From: Chloroflexota bacterium
GTDB lineage: Bacteria > Chloroflexota > Anaerolineae > Anaerolineales > Villigracilaceae
Reading direction: 5' to 3'
Assembly: GCA_016866215.1 (NCBI GenBank)
Contig: VGNE01000015.1
Location: 1 to 63,955, forward strand
DNA length: 63,955 nucleotides
The notes under the pieces were generated by a model. It was given only the letters and a program-made list of their open reading frames with translations, was not told the DNA's origin and made no database searches. Each line of letters starts with the position of its first letter. The first letter of the stretch is position 1. The translations under genes were made by a program, and so were the position numbers. Positions 8,766-17,738 of this stretch are shown piece after piece.

Positions 8766-10301
8766 TTACTCCCACTCAATGGTGGCAGGCGGTTTACTCG
8801 TAATATCATACACTACGCGATTAATTCCGTCCACTTCATTGACGATCCGATTTGAGATTTTCGCCAATAAATCATGCGGCAGGCGCGCCCAATCCGCCGT
8901 CATAAAATCCTCGGTGGTCACTGCTCGAATCGCCGCCGTCTCCTGATAGGTGCGCTGGTCGCCCATCACACCCACCGATTTTACTGGCAGTAAAACCATA
9001 AAAGCCTGCGATGTCTGTGCACCTTTCCCTATAAACCCTGCATTGGATAATTCCTCCAAAAGGATTGAGTCAGCTGCCCGTAAACGGGATATGCGCTCAG
9101 GCGTACACTCCCCGAGACAACGCACGGTCAACCCCGGACCTGGAAACGGTTGCCGCCAAACGAGGCTTTCACTCAGCCCAAGCGCTTCGCCCACCAATCT
9201 CACTTCATCTTTAAACAAATACTTCAACGGCTCAACCAGGGCAAATTTCATGTCCTCTGGAAGTCCGCCCACGTTGTGATGCGTTTTTATTTTCTCGGCT
9301 GTGTTCCGGTCAGGCGCGGATGATTCAACCACATCGGGATAGATTGTCCCTTGCACGAGAAACTTTGGTCGGCCTGCTTTCTGCGCCTGTGCTTCAAAAA
9401 TGCGGATAAATTTTTCGCCGACAATTTTTCGCTTTTGCTCAGGGTCTGTAATCCCTTTCAGCGCGCCGAGGAAACTAGCGCTGGCCTCCACTGTGATCAA
9501 CTCCACACCCAATCCATCGCGCAATGCGGATGCGACCTGCTCACCTTCGTTATGTCTGAGCAAGCCTGTGTCCACGAAGACTGTCACAAGTTGATCTCCT
9601 ATCGCTTTATGCACCAACGCCGCCGCGACAGTTGAATCCACACCGCCGCTGACCGCCGCGAGGACGCGTTGATTACCGACTTGCTCACGGATTCTTTTTA
9701 CACTTTCGTCAATAATGGATATTGGAGTCCATTCCGGTTTTGCGCCGCAAATATCAATGGCAAAATGTTTAAGCAATTCAACCCCATTGGGGGTGTGATG
9801 CACTTCGGGATGAAATTGCACACCAAAATATTTTCTTTGCATGTCGCCCATCGCCGCGCAGGGACTGTTTCCAGATTTCGCCAACGCCACAAAACCATCG
9901 GGCATGCGCGTGATCCTGTCACCGTGAGACATCCATACCTGCGAGAGATTAGTAATCAGGGGATTAGGGATCAGGCTTTCGATTTCAGCATGTCCATATT
10001 CGCGCTGCGCAGATGGGTCCACTTTGCCGCCGAGAGCATGAGTCAGTGCCTGCATGCCGTAACAGATTCCAAGAATGGGCAAGCCTGATTCCAAAATGAA
10101 CTTTTGGATATACGGCGCACCTGCCTCATAAACGGATTTTGGTCCGCCGGAGAGGATGAATCCCTTTGGGTTGATCGAGAGGATTTTTTCCTGGGGCGCG
10201 TCCCAGGGAAATAACTCGCAATAGACTTGTGTCTCGCGCACGCGGCGCGCGATGATCTGCGCATATTGTGAACCAAAATCGAGGATGGCGATGGAGTTCA
10301 T
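8766..10301 (-). CDS. guaA: GMP synthase (glutamine-hydrolysing)
   Basis: A 511-residue two-domain enzyme that aminates XMP to GMP. The N-terminal class I glutamine amidotransferase has its nucleophile in GICYGMQAL (about residue 78) and the partner His/Glu in QFHPEVHHT. The ATP pyrophosphatase P-loop is VSGGVDSTVAAALV (about 220). The C-terminal dimerisation domain ends in the conserved TSKPPATIEWE. Length matches the family. It follows xpt and the HIT gene on the same strand, a purine-related cluster. Confidence 0.98.
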   Translation of the reverse strand: MNSIAILDFGSQYAQIIARRVRETQVYCELFPWDAPQEKILSINPKGFILSGGPKSVYEAGAPYIQKFILESGLPILGICYGMQALTHALGGKVDPSAQREYGHAEIESLIPNPLITNLSQVWMSHGDRITRMPDGFVALAKSGNSPCAAMGDMQRKYFGVQFHPEVHHTPNGVELLKHFAIDICGAKPEWTPISIIDESVKRIREQVGNQRVLAAVSGGVDSTVAAALVHKAIGDQLVTVFVDTGLLRHNEGEQVASALRDGLGVELITVEASASFLGALKGITDPEQKRKIVGEKFIRIFEAQAQKAGRPKFLVQGTIYPDVVESSAPDRNTAEKIKTHHNVGGLPEDMKFALVEPLKYLFKDEVRLVGEALGLSESLVWRQPFPGPGLTVRCLGECTPERISRLRAADSILLEELSNAGFIGKGAQTSQAFMVLLPVKSVGVMGDQRTYQETAAIRAVTTEDFMTADWARLPHDLLAKISNRIVNEVDGINRVVYDITSKPPATIEWE

Positions 10302-10311
10302 TATATTTATT

Positions 10312-10340
10312 GTAGGGACACAGCGGCGCTGTGTCCCTAC
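10312..10340. repeat. 13-bp perfect hairpin between the HIT gene and guaA
   Basis: GTAGGGACACAGC (10312-10324) and its exact complement (10328-10340) with a 3-nt loop. It is just upstream of the guaA start on the minus strand. There is no T-run, so it is more likely a dispersed palindrome than a terminator. Confidence 0.55.
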
Positions 10341-10344
10341 CCTT

Positions 10345-10698
10345 TCAATCAGAGATCAAATGAAAATGCAAATGCGGGAAATCCTGATATTCGCCGCCAT
10401 TCACAATGAGGCGATACACCTTGAGATGGAATTCATCCGCCAGGCTTTGGACGGTGGCATATAAGTCGGTGAGGAAGGCGGTATCTGCTGGATCAAGTTG
10501 CGCAAGAGATGCAACCTGCCGCTTGGGGACGATGAGAACGTGAAACTTATAGCTGGGAGAAGGATGATGAAACGCAAGCAGGTTTGGGGTCTCACGGAGG
10601 CGGGCAACTGGGATGAGGAAACTCATGGTTGCGAAGATCCAGCCGATTAAGGGGGAGAGAATCCAGAGAAGTTTTTTAATCCAAAAATTTTTACTCAA
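10345..10698 (-). CDS. HIT-family nucleotide hydrolase with N-terminal membrane helix
   Basis: A histidine-triad protein. The triad HLHFHLISD is at the very C-terminus and the block HPSPSYKFHVLIVPKR is typical. HIT proteins hydrolyse nucleoside phosphoramidates or dinucleotides. From TTG 10698, which has a GAGG motif 8 nt upstream, the product is 117 residues and begins with a hydrophobic helix (KKLLWILSPLIGWIFA). Starting at ATG 10626 would give only the 93-residue HIT core. The frame also extends to a TTG at 10809 inside xpt, which I think unlikely because a strong hairpin separates the two genes. Confidence 0.75.
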   Translation of the reverse strand: MSKNFWIKKLLWILSPLIGWIFATMSFLIPVARLRETPNLLAFHHPSPSYKFHVLIVPKRQVASLAQLDPADTAFLTDLYATVQSLADEFHLKVYRLIVNGGEYQDFPHLHFHLISD

Positions 10699-10700
10699 GG

Positions 10701-10726
10701 CGCCGTCCTCGCCGCCGAGGACGGCG
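10701..10726 (-). terminator. Strong hairpin just after xpt
   Basis: CGCCGTCCTCG and its exact complement form an 11-bp GC-rich stem with a 4-nt loop, 13 bp past the xpt stop. A T-rich stretch follows only about 11 nt later on the minus strand, so termination is likely but not certain. Confidence 0.45.
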
Positions 10727-10738
10727 GCAAGAGCAGGG

Positions 10739-11311
10739 TTAATCCACAAATTCGATTTTACCGTTATCGAGGGATTTGATGCAGGCAATCGACTCAATCG
10801 GCACGCCAAGGGATTTCAATGCATCGCGCCCGCCTTCGAAGATTTTTTCAATGAGCGCGCCGATGCCGACAACTTTTGAACCTGCGGCTTCGGCCAGACG
10901 GGCGAGACCCAGGATGGTTTGGCCGCTGGCGAGGAAGTCGTCAATGATGAGGACTTTTTCGTCATTGGCGAGGTATTCGGGAGAGATGATCAGCTCCACC
11001 ATGCGGCCTTTGGTATGCGATGGCGCGAGGGTCAGATAAACCTGGTCTGGCATGGTGATGGGTTTTGTTTTGCGGGCGTACACAACGGGAAGCCCCATGT
11101 GGAGGGCGGTGGTCAGCGCCGGCGCAATGCCTGAAATTTCGGCGGTTAGGATTTTGGTCGCGCCAACATTTGCAAAGCGTTTTGCAAATTCACGCCCACA
11201 GGTATCCATGAGGATTGGGTCCACTTGATGATTAACGAAACTATCCACTTTTAATATTCCATTGCCGAGCACTTGCCCCTCTTTCAAAATACGTTCCTGT
11301 AATTCGTTCAT
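10739..11311 (-). CDS. xpt: Xanthine phosphoribosyltransferase
   Basis: A 190-residue enzyme that joins xanthine to PRPP to make XMP for salvage; guaA lies two genes downstream and uses XMP. It matches the Bacillus Xpt pattern throughout: LKVDSFVNHQVDP, ISGIAPALTTALHMGLPVV, the PRPP motif VLIIDDFLASGQT (about 125-137), and SLDNGKIEFVD at the end. ATG 11311 has GGAGG 4 nt away; the GTG 3 nt upstream is too close to it. No purine riboswitch is visible in the 120-bp leader. Confidence 0.95.
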   Translation of the reverse strand: MNELQERILKEGQVLGNGILKVDSFVNHQVDPILMDTCGREFAKRFANVGATKILTAEISGIAPALTTALHMGLPVVYARKTKPITMPDQVYLTLAPSHTKGRMVELIISPEYLANDEKVLIIDDFLASGQTILGLARLAEAAGSKVVGIGALIEKIFEGGRDALKSLGVPIESIACIKSLDNGKIEFVD

Positions 11312-11430
11312 CACGCCTCCGTGTTGACTGGACCAATATGTATGGATTTTACAACTCCAGAACAGAAGTTGCCAGAGGGAAAATTTTTACGGCTACTTAT
11401 GCTGGCTTAAGGAGGGAAAAAGGACTGTGT

Positions 11431-11436
11431 TAGAAT
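11431..11436 (+). promoter_or_regulatory. Minus-10 box TAGAAT, 7 nt before the maf GTG
   Basis: TAGAAT ends 7 nt before GTG 11444, so transcription should start at or next to the start codon. No Shine-Dalgarno fits between them. This points to a leaderless maf mRNA. Confidence 0.5.
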
Positions 11437-11443
11437 CTTGCGC

Positions 11444-12118
11444 GTGAATGGAGAAATAGTTTTAGTGCTGGCGTCCAACTCGCCGCGCCGCAGGCAATTG
11501 CTTGCGCTTGGAAATTGGGCTTTCAGTGTCAAAGTTGTTGATATAGATGAAACCCCGCTGGCAGATGAATTGCCAAAAAATTATGTGCTCCGCCTTGCCC
11601 GGGCAAAGGCGCTGGCTGTCTCAGAGAAGGCATCTCCTGAAAATATCATCATCGGCTCAGATACGACGGTGGTGGATGGCGACTCTATTCTCGGCAAACC
11701 AAACGATGCACGGAATGCCGAAAGTATGTTGAAGCAATTACGCGGACGCACGCATCAAGTCTACACGGGGATTGCACTGTACCGCGTGCAGGATGAAAAG
11801 ATGCTGACGGAATTATCCGTGACAGATGTGCCGATGCGGAATTATTCCAATGAAGAGATCACCGCCTATATCAATACTGGCGACCCGATGGACAAGGCCG
11901 GCGCGTATGCGATTCAACACTCTGACTTCGATCCGGTTGAGTCCATGCAGGGATGTTATGCCAGCGTGATGGGATTACCCATATGCCATGTGATGCGCGC
12001 TTTACAAAAGTTGGATGTTCGCCCTGCGGCGGATGTGCCAATGGCTTGTCAAAACTTATTGAATTATCAATGTCCCGTTTCGAGCGCGATTCTGCGCGGC
12101 GAAAACCCCTCACCCTAG
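11444..12118 (+). CDS. maf: Maf-family nucleotide pyrophosphatase
   Basis: A 224-residue Maf/YhdE-type protein that hydrolyses non-canonical or modified nucleoside triphosphates. The motifs are LASNSPRRRQLL at the start, IIGSDTTVV (about 75), QVYTGIAL and DKAGAYAIQ. After the usual end it has a short extension with two cysteines (ACQNLLNYQC), and its last codons run into a dispersed repeat. GTG 11444 was chosen because a minus-10 box ends 7 nt upstream; the TTG at 11438 would lie within 1 nt of that box. First gene of a plus-strand run maf-PBP-rsgA-holB. Confidence 0.9.
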   Translation: MNGEIVLVLASNSPRRRQLLALGNWAFSVKVVDIDETPLADELPKNYVLRLARAKALAVSEKASPENIIIGSDTTVVDGDSILGKPNDARNAESMLKQLRGRTHQVYTGIALYRVQDEKMLTELSVTDVPMRNYSNEEITAYINTGDPMDKAGAYAIQHSDFDPVESMQGCYASVMGLPICHVMRALQKLDVRPAADVPMACQNLLNYQCPVSSAILRGENPSP

Positions 12119-12178
12119 CCCTCTCCCGAAGGGAGAGGGGACTCCTACCCCATCGGGGGAAGGGCTGGGGATGAGGGT
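12104..12178. repeat. Dispersed palindromic repeat (CCCTCTCCC family), copy 1
   Basis: CCTCTCCCGAAGGGAGAGG forms an internal hairpin inside a larger imperfect palindrome (CCCTCACCC...GGGATGAGGG). It covers the last codons of maf. The second copy is at 50118-50187. Confidence 0.7.
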
Positions 12179-12197
12179 TAGTATTAAAAGGAAACAA

Positions 12198-14450
12198 ATG
12201 AAAGTTATACGCTGGATAAAATATATTCTGATATTGACTTTTCTCTCAGCTTGCAGCGTGGGTGGAACGAGTGGCAATCCAATTACCAACCTTTTCGCCA
12301 CAGCCACTCCATTGCCCACCGCGCAGGCTCGCATCACCCCCGCGCCGGATGCGCAGTCAGCGGTCACAGCATTTTTTCAGGCCTTGCAACAAGACGATTA
12401 CGAGACGATGTATGCCATGCTGGCACAGTCCAGCCGCGATGCAGTGACGCTCGAAGATTTTTCCAAACGCTGGAACGATGCCTTGAACACCATGAGCGCA
12501 TCCAACATTGATTTCTCGATCATGTCATCGCAACTCGGCCCTCACAATGCCGAGGTTGGCTACAGCATTACCTATAAAACGGCTCTGGCTGGGGATATTC
12601 AACGAAATATCGTCATGCGCCTTGCGAATGAAAATGGCACCTGGAAAGTACAATGGGATGACGGCTTGATCCTGCCTGAACTCGCGGGCGGCAACCAGCT
12701 TGCGATGGATTACAGCATCCCCGCCCGCGGCGACATTTACGATCGCAAAGGATTGCCAATCGTCACACAGGCAACCGCGTTCGCCTTCGGTATCCAAACC
12801 GATCAGATCGACCCGGACATGCGCGGCACCTTAACCACAGAACTCGGCTTGCTATGCGGATTGGATCCCCTGGACATTGAAGATCAGATAGACGCCTCCG
12901 GACCCGGCTGGTACCTGCCCATGTGCGAAGGGACACGCGCCGAAGCCAAGAGATTGCTCGACATCAACCCCGGCGGACTGGTAGTCGCAGACTATGAATC
13001 CCGCTATTATTTCGAAACGGGTCTTGCTCCACAGGCTATTGGCTTTACTCAATTCATTACCCCCGAACAATTGAATGAATATCGCCGCCTCGGTTATAAC
13101 GGCAGCGAAAAGATTGGACAATCCGGAATTGAAAAATGGGCGGAGGATTATCTCGCCGGACAACACGGCGGTACTCTCCACTTAGTCGCACCGGATGGTC
13201 AGATCATCTCCACACTTGGGCAGAGCAGCCCACAACCTGCAGACTCGGTCTACCTCACCATTGACAGCAATATGCAAGCCTATGCCCAGTCTGCAATTGA
13301 ATTCTTCCGCGGCGCAATTGTTGTGATGGAAGTGGATACCGGACGCATCCTGGCCATGGCATCCAGCCCGGATTTTGACCCCAATCTTTTTGAACCTGAA
13401 AACCCAAACAATGCGCTTGGGTTGGGAGAGTTGCTGAACAGCCCGTACGACCCGCTGCTCAACCGCGCTTCACAGGGACAGTATCCGCTCGGCTCGGTAT
13501 TTAAGATCATCACCTTCTCCGCCGCCCTCGAAAGCGGGTTATATTTGAAAGACACCACCTACGATTGTCAGTACGAATTTACGAGACTGCCCGACCGCAC
13601 TTTGTACGACTGGACGTATGATTACTGCAAAGAGGCGATTGCGAGAGGCGATGCCTGTGACACCTTAAGCACCAGGCCATCCGGGCTGCTCACCCTGCAG
13701 GAAGGCTTGATGCGTTCATGTAATCCATATTTCTGGGAGATAGGTTATGACCTGTTCACAAACTGGAACCGCGGCTCTGATATTGCCAACATGGCACGCG
13801 CATTCGGGTTCGCCGCCCCCACCGGCATCGATCAGGTCCCTGAAGCCAGCGGACAAATTCTAGATCCAACAGGCCCTGTGGAAGCTGTCAACCAGGCCAT
13901 TGGGCAGGGTGATGTGCTTGTGACTCCGCTTCAAGTGGCGAACGCCGTAGCGGCAATCGCCAATGGCGGCACTTTATACCGCCCGCAGCTGATTGAGAAG
14001 ATTCAACCTGTGGATGGCGGCCCGCTCCTCTCCTTCCGCCCGGAAGCGCGTGGCACGCTTCCATTGCGCAGCGAAAATCTTGCGACCCTGGAAGAAGCGA
14101 TGTTCATGGTGACGCAATTCAGAAGAGGCACTGCCAACTACCAATTTGCCGGTTTGCAATACGATGTGGCTGGCAAAACTGGCACCGCCGAATCCGGCAG
14201 CGGTTTGCCTCATGCCTGGTTTGCAGGCTTTACGGAGAATGAAGAAAATACCGGCTTGCCGGATGTTGCCATTGCTGTCATTGTGGAAAATATCGGTCAG
14301 GGTTCTGAATACGGCGCTCCGCTTTTCAGGGCGATGGTGGAGACCTATTATTATGGCAGTCCGCAAAGACCGTTTTATGATTTTGGTCGAATCGGTTATC
14401 CACCTTATACGCCCACTCCATTTGGCGCCCCTACACAGGGGGATAATTAA
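12198..14450 (+). CDS. Penicillin-binding protein (class B transpeptidase) as a lipoprotein with NTF2-like domain
   Basis: A 750-residue peptidoglycan transpeptidase. ATG 12198 (RBS AAGGAAA) gives a lipoprotein signal, LTFLSACS, instead of the uncleaved anchor usual for class B PBPs. An NTF2-like/MecA_N-like domain (about 50-160) is followed by the dimerisation region (IPARGDIYDRKG at about 175) and the transpeptidase. Catalytic motifs are GSVFKI (SxxK, about 440), RSCNPYF (SxN, about 515) and AGKTGTAES (KTG, about 665). It cross-links peptidoglycan outside the membrane. The MecA_N-like domain occurs in some PBPs with low beta-lactam affinity, but resistance cannot be read from the sequence. 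rsgA starts 10 bp downstream. Confidence 0.92.
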   Translation: MKVIRWIKYILILTFLSACSVGGTSGNPITNLFATATPLPTAQARITPAPDAQSAVTAFFQALQQDDYETMYAMLAQSSRDAVTLEDFSKRWNDALNTMSASNIDFSIMSSQLGPHNAEVGYSITYKTALAGDIQRNIVMRLANENGTWKVQWDDGLILPELAGGNQLAMDYSIPARGDIYDRKGLPIVTQATAFAFGIQTDQIDPDMRGTLTTELGLLCGLDPLDIEDQIDASGPGWYLPMCEGTRAEAKRLLDINPGGLVVADYESRYYFETGLAPQAIGFTQFITPEQLNEYRRLGYNGSEKIGQSGIEKWAEDYLAGQHGGTLHLVAPDGQIISTLGQSSPQPADSVYLTIDSNMQAYAQSAIEFFRGAIVVMEVDTGRILAMASSPDFDPNLFEPENPNNALGLGELLNSPYDPLLNRASQGQYPLGSVFKIITFSAALESGLYLKDTTYDCQYEFTRLPDRTLYDWTYDYCKEAIARGDACDTLSTRPSGLLTLQEGLMRSCNPYFWEIGYDLFTNWNRGSDIANMARAFGFAAPTGIDQVPEASGQILDPTGPVEAVNQAIGQGDVLVTPLQVANAVAAIANGGTLYRPQLIEKIQPVDGGPLLSFRPEARGTLPLRSENLATLEEAMFMVTQFRRGTANYQFAGLQYDVAGKTGTAESGSGLPHAWFAGFTENEENTGLPDVAIAVIVENIGQGSEYGAPLFRAMVETYYYGSPQRPFYDFGRIGYPPYTPTPFGAPTQGDN

Positions 14451-14459
14451 GGTGAATAT

Positions 14460-15368
14460 TTGACGAGCGAGATCACCAAACAAGGTTTGATCATCAAGGC
14501 CCAATCCGGTTTCTTTACAGTCGAAACTGGGGAGGGTCTTGTTGTTTGTCAGTTGCGTGGAAAATTAAAGCAAGGCAGAGCCCATGGGGATATTGCCGCG
14601 CTTGGCGATTATGTCACCATTACGCTTTTGGAGGACGGCAGCGGGGTCGTTGAAAATGTCGAAGAGCGCAAGCAGGCTTTGGTCAGGTTGGACCCGCGCC
14701 CGCAGGGTGAGTATCAGCAGGTATTGCTGGCAAATGCCGATCAGGTCATCTTTGTGTTTGCGTGTGCGCATCCGAATCCAAAATTAAGAATGTTGGACCG
14801 CTTCCTGGTCATCGCTGAAAAGCAAAAGATACCGATCATCATCATTGCCAATAAAATTGACCTTGTTGAAAATGCAGAAGATATTTTCGGTTTGTATGAA
14901 AACATCGGCTATCGCGTGATCTACACTTCGGCAAAACTGGAAAAGGGACTGGATGAATTACGCAACGTGTTGAAAAATAAAATCTCTGCGCTGGCAGGAC
15001 CCAGCGGCGTGGGAAAATCAAGTTTGTTGAACGCGCTTCAACCCGGGCTTGGGCTGGCTGTGAATGAGATCAGCAAGGTGATGAACAAAGGCCGGCAGAC
15101 CACCGTCACGCGCCAAATGTTTCCATTGGAAGGCGGCGGATACGTGGCGGATACGCCGGGCTGGAAATCGCTGGCATTGTGGGATACCGAAGCCGCGGAG
15201 ATGGATGCGTATTTTCCAGAACTGCGTGATCTTGTGCCGCATTGTCAATTCAGTGATTGCACGCACGTCCACGAGCCGGGCTGCGCCGTGCTTGCCGCAC
15301 TTCAAACGGAAAAAATTTATCCCGCACGATACGAATCATATTTGAGATTGCGGGCAGGGCAGGAGTGA
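14460..15368 (+). CDS. rsgA: Ribosome small-subunit biogenesis GTPase RsgA
   Basis: A 302-residue circularly permuted GTPase that helps mature the 30S subunit. It has an N-terminal OB fold, the G4 motif NKIDL (about 137) before the G1 motif AGPSGVGKSSLLN (about 178) and G3 DTPGW (about 236), which is the RsgA order. A C-terminal zinc site is present (CQFSDCTHVHEPGC). TTG 14460 is the start, with AAGG about 8 nt upstream. The gene is 10 bp past the PBP stop and probably co-transcribed. Confidence 0.95.
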   Translation: MTSEITKQGLIIKAQSGFFTVETGEGLVVCQLRGKLKQGRAHGDIAALGDYVTITLLEDGSGVVENVEERKQALVRLDPRPQGEYQQVLLANADQVIFVFACAHPNPKLRMLDRFLVIAEKQKIPIIIIANKIDLVENAEDIFGLYENIGYRVIYTSAKLEKGLDELRNVLKNKISALAGPSGVGKSSLLNALQPGLGLAVNEISKVMNKGRQTTVTRQMFPLEGGGYVADTPGWKSLALWDTEAAEMDAYFPELRDLVPHCQFSDCTHVHEPGCAVLAALQTEKIYPARYESYLRLRAGQE

Positions 15369-15469
15369 CGATTGCCGATTTACGATTGCCGATTTATGAT
15401 TGGGAATTACTCACTGAAAACTGATGACTGATAACTACCCAACTACAAAACTATCAAACTACAAAACTA
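15369..15469. repeat. Low-complexity spacer with short direct repeats before holB
   Basis: CGATTGCCGATTT occurs twice, CAAACTACAAAACTA-type words repeat, and ATGACTGATAACT occurs at about 15424 and again at 15470. The second copy supplies the first four codons of holB. Similar CGATTTACGATTT words recur in other gaps (8740-8765, 48205-48240). Confidence 0.5.
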
Positions 15470-16495
15470 ATGACTGATAACTGGAACTTACTCGGACACG
15501 AATGGGCTGTGGATATGCTTCGCCAGCACGCCGCGCGCGGGGATGTGCGCCACGCGTATCTTTTTTGCGGACCTCCCGGCCTGGGCCGGCGGACTTTGGC
15601 TTTGCGCCTCGCGCAGGCCTTAAACTGTGAAAAACCCATCGCTGCTGGAGTTCCCTGCCAAACATGCCGCGATTGCAAACAGATCGAGAACATGCAGCAT
15701 CCAGACTTGAATGTTATTGAGCCTGCTATCATTGACCCTGATGATCGCAAAGAATTAATCCCTGCTCTTAATGGTGAAATTCGTATTCAGCAAATTCGCG
15801 ATTTGCAAAGAACCTTCAACCTCAAACCTTATCAGTCAAAATATCGTGCGGCTTTATTTTTGCGTTTTGAGAAAGCAAACGATAACGCCGCCAACGCTTT
15901 GTTAAAGACCCTCGAAGAAGCGCCCGCGCATGCGATCCTGCTATTAACTGCGGATGCCCCCGAACAACTATTACCCACCATTGTTTCCCGTTGTGAGATC
16001 CTGCGCCTGCGCCCTTTGCCCATCGAAGCCATTGAAGCGGACTTGATCGAACGCGGCCTGGATACAGAACGCGCCCGTTTGCTTGCACATATTTCAGGCG
16101 GACGTCCCGGCTATGCGCGGCGAATGCTTGAGGATGAGACCCTTCTCGAAAAGCGCGAGGAAAGATTAAACGATCTGCAAACGCTTTTGCCTGCTCCCCG
16201 TGTGGAGAAATTTTCCTACGCTGACAAACTCTCCAAAGACAAGGAGACCATGCGCCAGGCCATCATGATCTGGCTCTCCTACTGGCGCGATGTGATGCTG
16301 CGCGTGGCTGGCGCGGAGACTCCTCTCATCAACATAGATCGCAATATGGAAATTGAATTCCTTGCCGGGCGGCTGGATCTCTCCACGGCGCGGCGCGTGG
16401 TGGGGGATTTGGAGTCCGCATTGGAGCAGATGGATAAGAATGTGAATTCGAAATTATTGGCGGAAGTGTTGTTGTTGGATTGGCCAAAAGTGTAA
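15470..16495 (+). CDS. holB: DNA polymerase III subunit delta'
   Basis: A 341-residue clamp-loader subunit of the AAA+ type. It opens with LLGHEWAVDMLRQH, has a P-loop relic GPPGLGRRT (the Lys is replaced by Arg, as expected for a delta' that does not hydrolyse ATP), a zinc module CQTCRDC (about 64), and the block NALLKTLEEAPAHAILLLTAD followed by IVSRCEILRLRPL. It opens or closes the sliding clamp together with DnaX and delta. The start codon lies in a 13-bp direct repeat with the spacer. Confidence 0.92.
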   Translation: MTDNWNLLGHEWAVDMLRQHAARGDVRHAYLFCGPPGLGRRTLALRLAQALNCEKPIAAGVPCQTCRDCKQIENMQHPDLNVIEPAIIDPDDRKELIPALNGEIRIQQIRDLQRTFNLKPYQSKYRAALFLRFEKANDNAANALLKTLEEAPAHAILLLTADAPEQLLPTIVSRCEILRLRPLPIEAIEADLIERGLDTERARLLAHISGGRPGYARRMLEDETLLEKREERLNDLQTLLPAPRVEKFSYADKLSKDKETMRQAIMIWLSYWRDVMLRVAGAETPLINIDRNMEIEFLAGRLDLSTARRVVGDLESALEQMDKNVNSKLLAEVLLLDWPKV

Positions 16496-16498
16496 AAA

Positions 16499-16530
16499 GT
16501 GACAGCCATCTTAAAGGTGACTGTCACTTC
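16499..16530. repeat. AAGTGACAG hairpin, copy 1
   Basis: AAGTGACAG and CTGTCACTT flank a 14-nt loop between holB and the DUF2277 gene. A related 15-bp hairpin is at 30459-30491. Confidence 0.55.
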
Positions 16531-16542
16531 AGGAGTTAAAAT

Positions 16543-16755
16543 ATGTGCCGAAGCATCAAACCCTTGCGTAATATGGATCACCCCGCCACAGAGCAGGAGA
16601 TTCAGGAAGCCGCCTTGCAATATGTGAGGAAGGTCAGTGGGTATCGAAAGCCTTCAAAGGCGAATGAGAAAGCGTTTCAAAAAGCAATTGAGGATGTGGC
16701 CGAGGCGACGAGGAAGATGTTGGAATTTCTTGGTCCAATGAACAGCGGGGATTAA
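16543..16755 (+). CDS. DUF2277 small protein
   Basis: A 70-residue protein starting MCRSIKPLRNMDHPATEQEI, with AALQYVRKVSGY and a closing helix. This is the full pattern of the DUF2277 family, whose function is unknown. RBS AGGAG is 7 nt before the ATG. It follows holB and a hairpin on the same strand. Confidence 0.85.
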   Translation: MCRSIKPLRNMDHPATEQEIQEAALQYVRKVSGYRKPSKANEKAFQKAIEDVAEATRKMLEFLGPMNSGD

Positions 16756-16791
16756 TAAAGGAGGAATTACGATGTTTGAAAGGATATTTTT

Positions 16792-17538
16792 CTACTCAAT
16801 CGCCTCGCGCAGTTTCCGCGCCAGCTTTCCAAAATGGGGCGTATAACGAATATCATCTTTTCTGGGACGCGGGAGGTCAACTTCCACGTCCAATTTTATT
16901 TTTCCGGGGCGCTGGGTTAATACCAAAACCCTGTCTGCTAAAAACAATGACTCGTTGATCGAATGCGTCACCATGATGACCGTTTTTTGCCTGGCCTGCC
17001 AGATGCGGGATAACTCTGTCCACATGCGTTCACGGGTGAGGGCATCCAGCGAGGCAAAAGGCTCATCTAGCAGGAGCAGGTCCGGGTCATGGATGAGCGC
17101 GCGCGCGATCCCGACCCGCTGTGCCATGCCGCCGGAAAGGTCGCGCGGCCACGAGTCTTCGAATCCCTGCAAGCCCACCAGTTCGATCATCTCCAGCGCT
17201 TTTTTCCGCGCCTTCGATTCGCCCAGACCCTCCAACTCAAGCGGAAGTTTGATGTTATCCAGCGCGCTGCGCCAGGGCATCAGGCTGGCCTGCTGAAAGA
17301 CCATGCCGATCTTCGGATGCTGGTGATGGATGAAATGCACCCGCCCCGTTGTGGGTTGTAATAGATTTGCAACCGCCCTCAGCAGGGTGGTCTTGCCAGA
17401 ACCCGATGGACCGAGGAAACAAATAAATTCACGCGGACAAACTTCGAATGAAATATCCTCAAGCGCGCGCAATCCTCCATTGCTGTCAGGAAAAACAACG
17501 GAGAGGTCTTGGACGGTGAGGATGGGTCTGGTGGTCAT
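16792..17538 (-). CDS. ABC transporter ATPase of the probable riboflavin importer
   Basis: A 248-residue ATPase of the SsuB/TauB/ThiZ class. It has Walker A LGPSGSGKTTLL (about 43), Q-loop MVFQQASLMPWRSAL, signature LSGGMAQRVGIARAL (about 137) and Walker B LLLLDEPFASLDALT. It powers the permease at 18846-19607. It is third in the operon permease, binding protein, ATPase, and the FMN riboswitch upstream of the operon suggests riboflavin or a related flavin as cargo. A dispersed palindrome separates it from the binding-protein gene. Confidence 0.9.
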   Translation of the reverse strand: MTTRPILTVQDLSVVFPDSNGGLRALEDISFEVCPREFICFLGPSGSGKTTLLRAVANLLQPTTGRVHFIHHQHPKIGMVFQQASLMPWRSALDNIKLPLELEGLGESKARKKALEMIELVGLQGFEDSWPRDLSGGMAQRVGIARALIHDPDLLLLDEPFASLDALTRERMWTELSRIWQARQKTVIMVTHSINESLFLADRVLVLTQRPGKIKLDVEVDLPRPRKDDIRYTPHFGKLARKLREAIE

Positions 17539-17548
17539 CTAAGTTTCC

Positions 17549-17735
17549 ATGTCATTGCGAGGAGCGCTCTTGTTCTTTGCGACGAAGCAATCTCCTATAA
17601 AGTTGAAGATTGCTTCCCTTCGACAGGCTCAGGACAGGCGTCGGGAAGTACATCCTCCTACTAATGACACAGAGTGTCATTTTGCATAGAATAGCGGTTT
17701 TCGCCCGCTATGGATATACTCGCAACGACATATAT
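17549..17735. repeat. Palindromic repeat family 1 (CATTGCGAGG...), copy 1
   Basis: GTCATTGCGAGGAGCG, GCGACGAAGCAATCTCC and AGATTGCTTC blocks, ending in a CTCGCAACGACAT-type mirror. Additional small hairpins (TGACACAGAGTGTCA) sit inside, so this copy is longer than the others. Confidence 0.7.
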
Positions 17736-17738
17736 TAA

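Noticed and set aside
11315-11443. Purine riboswitch before xpt
   Set aside because: The conserved loop sequences of the guanine aptamer are not present in the xpt leader or before guaA.
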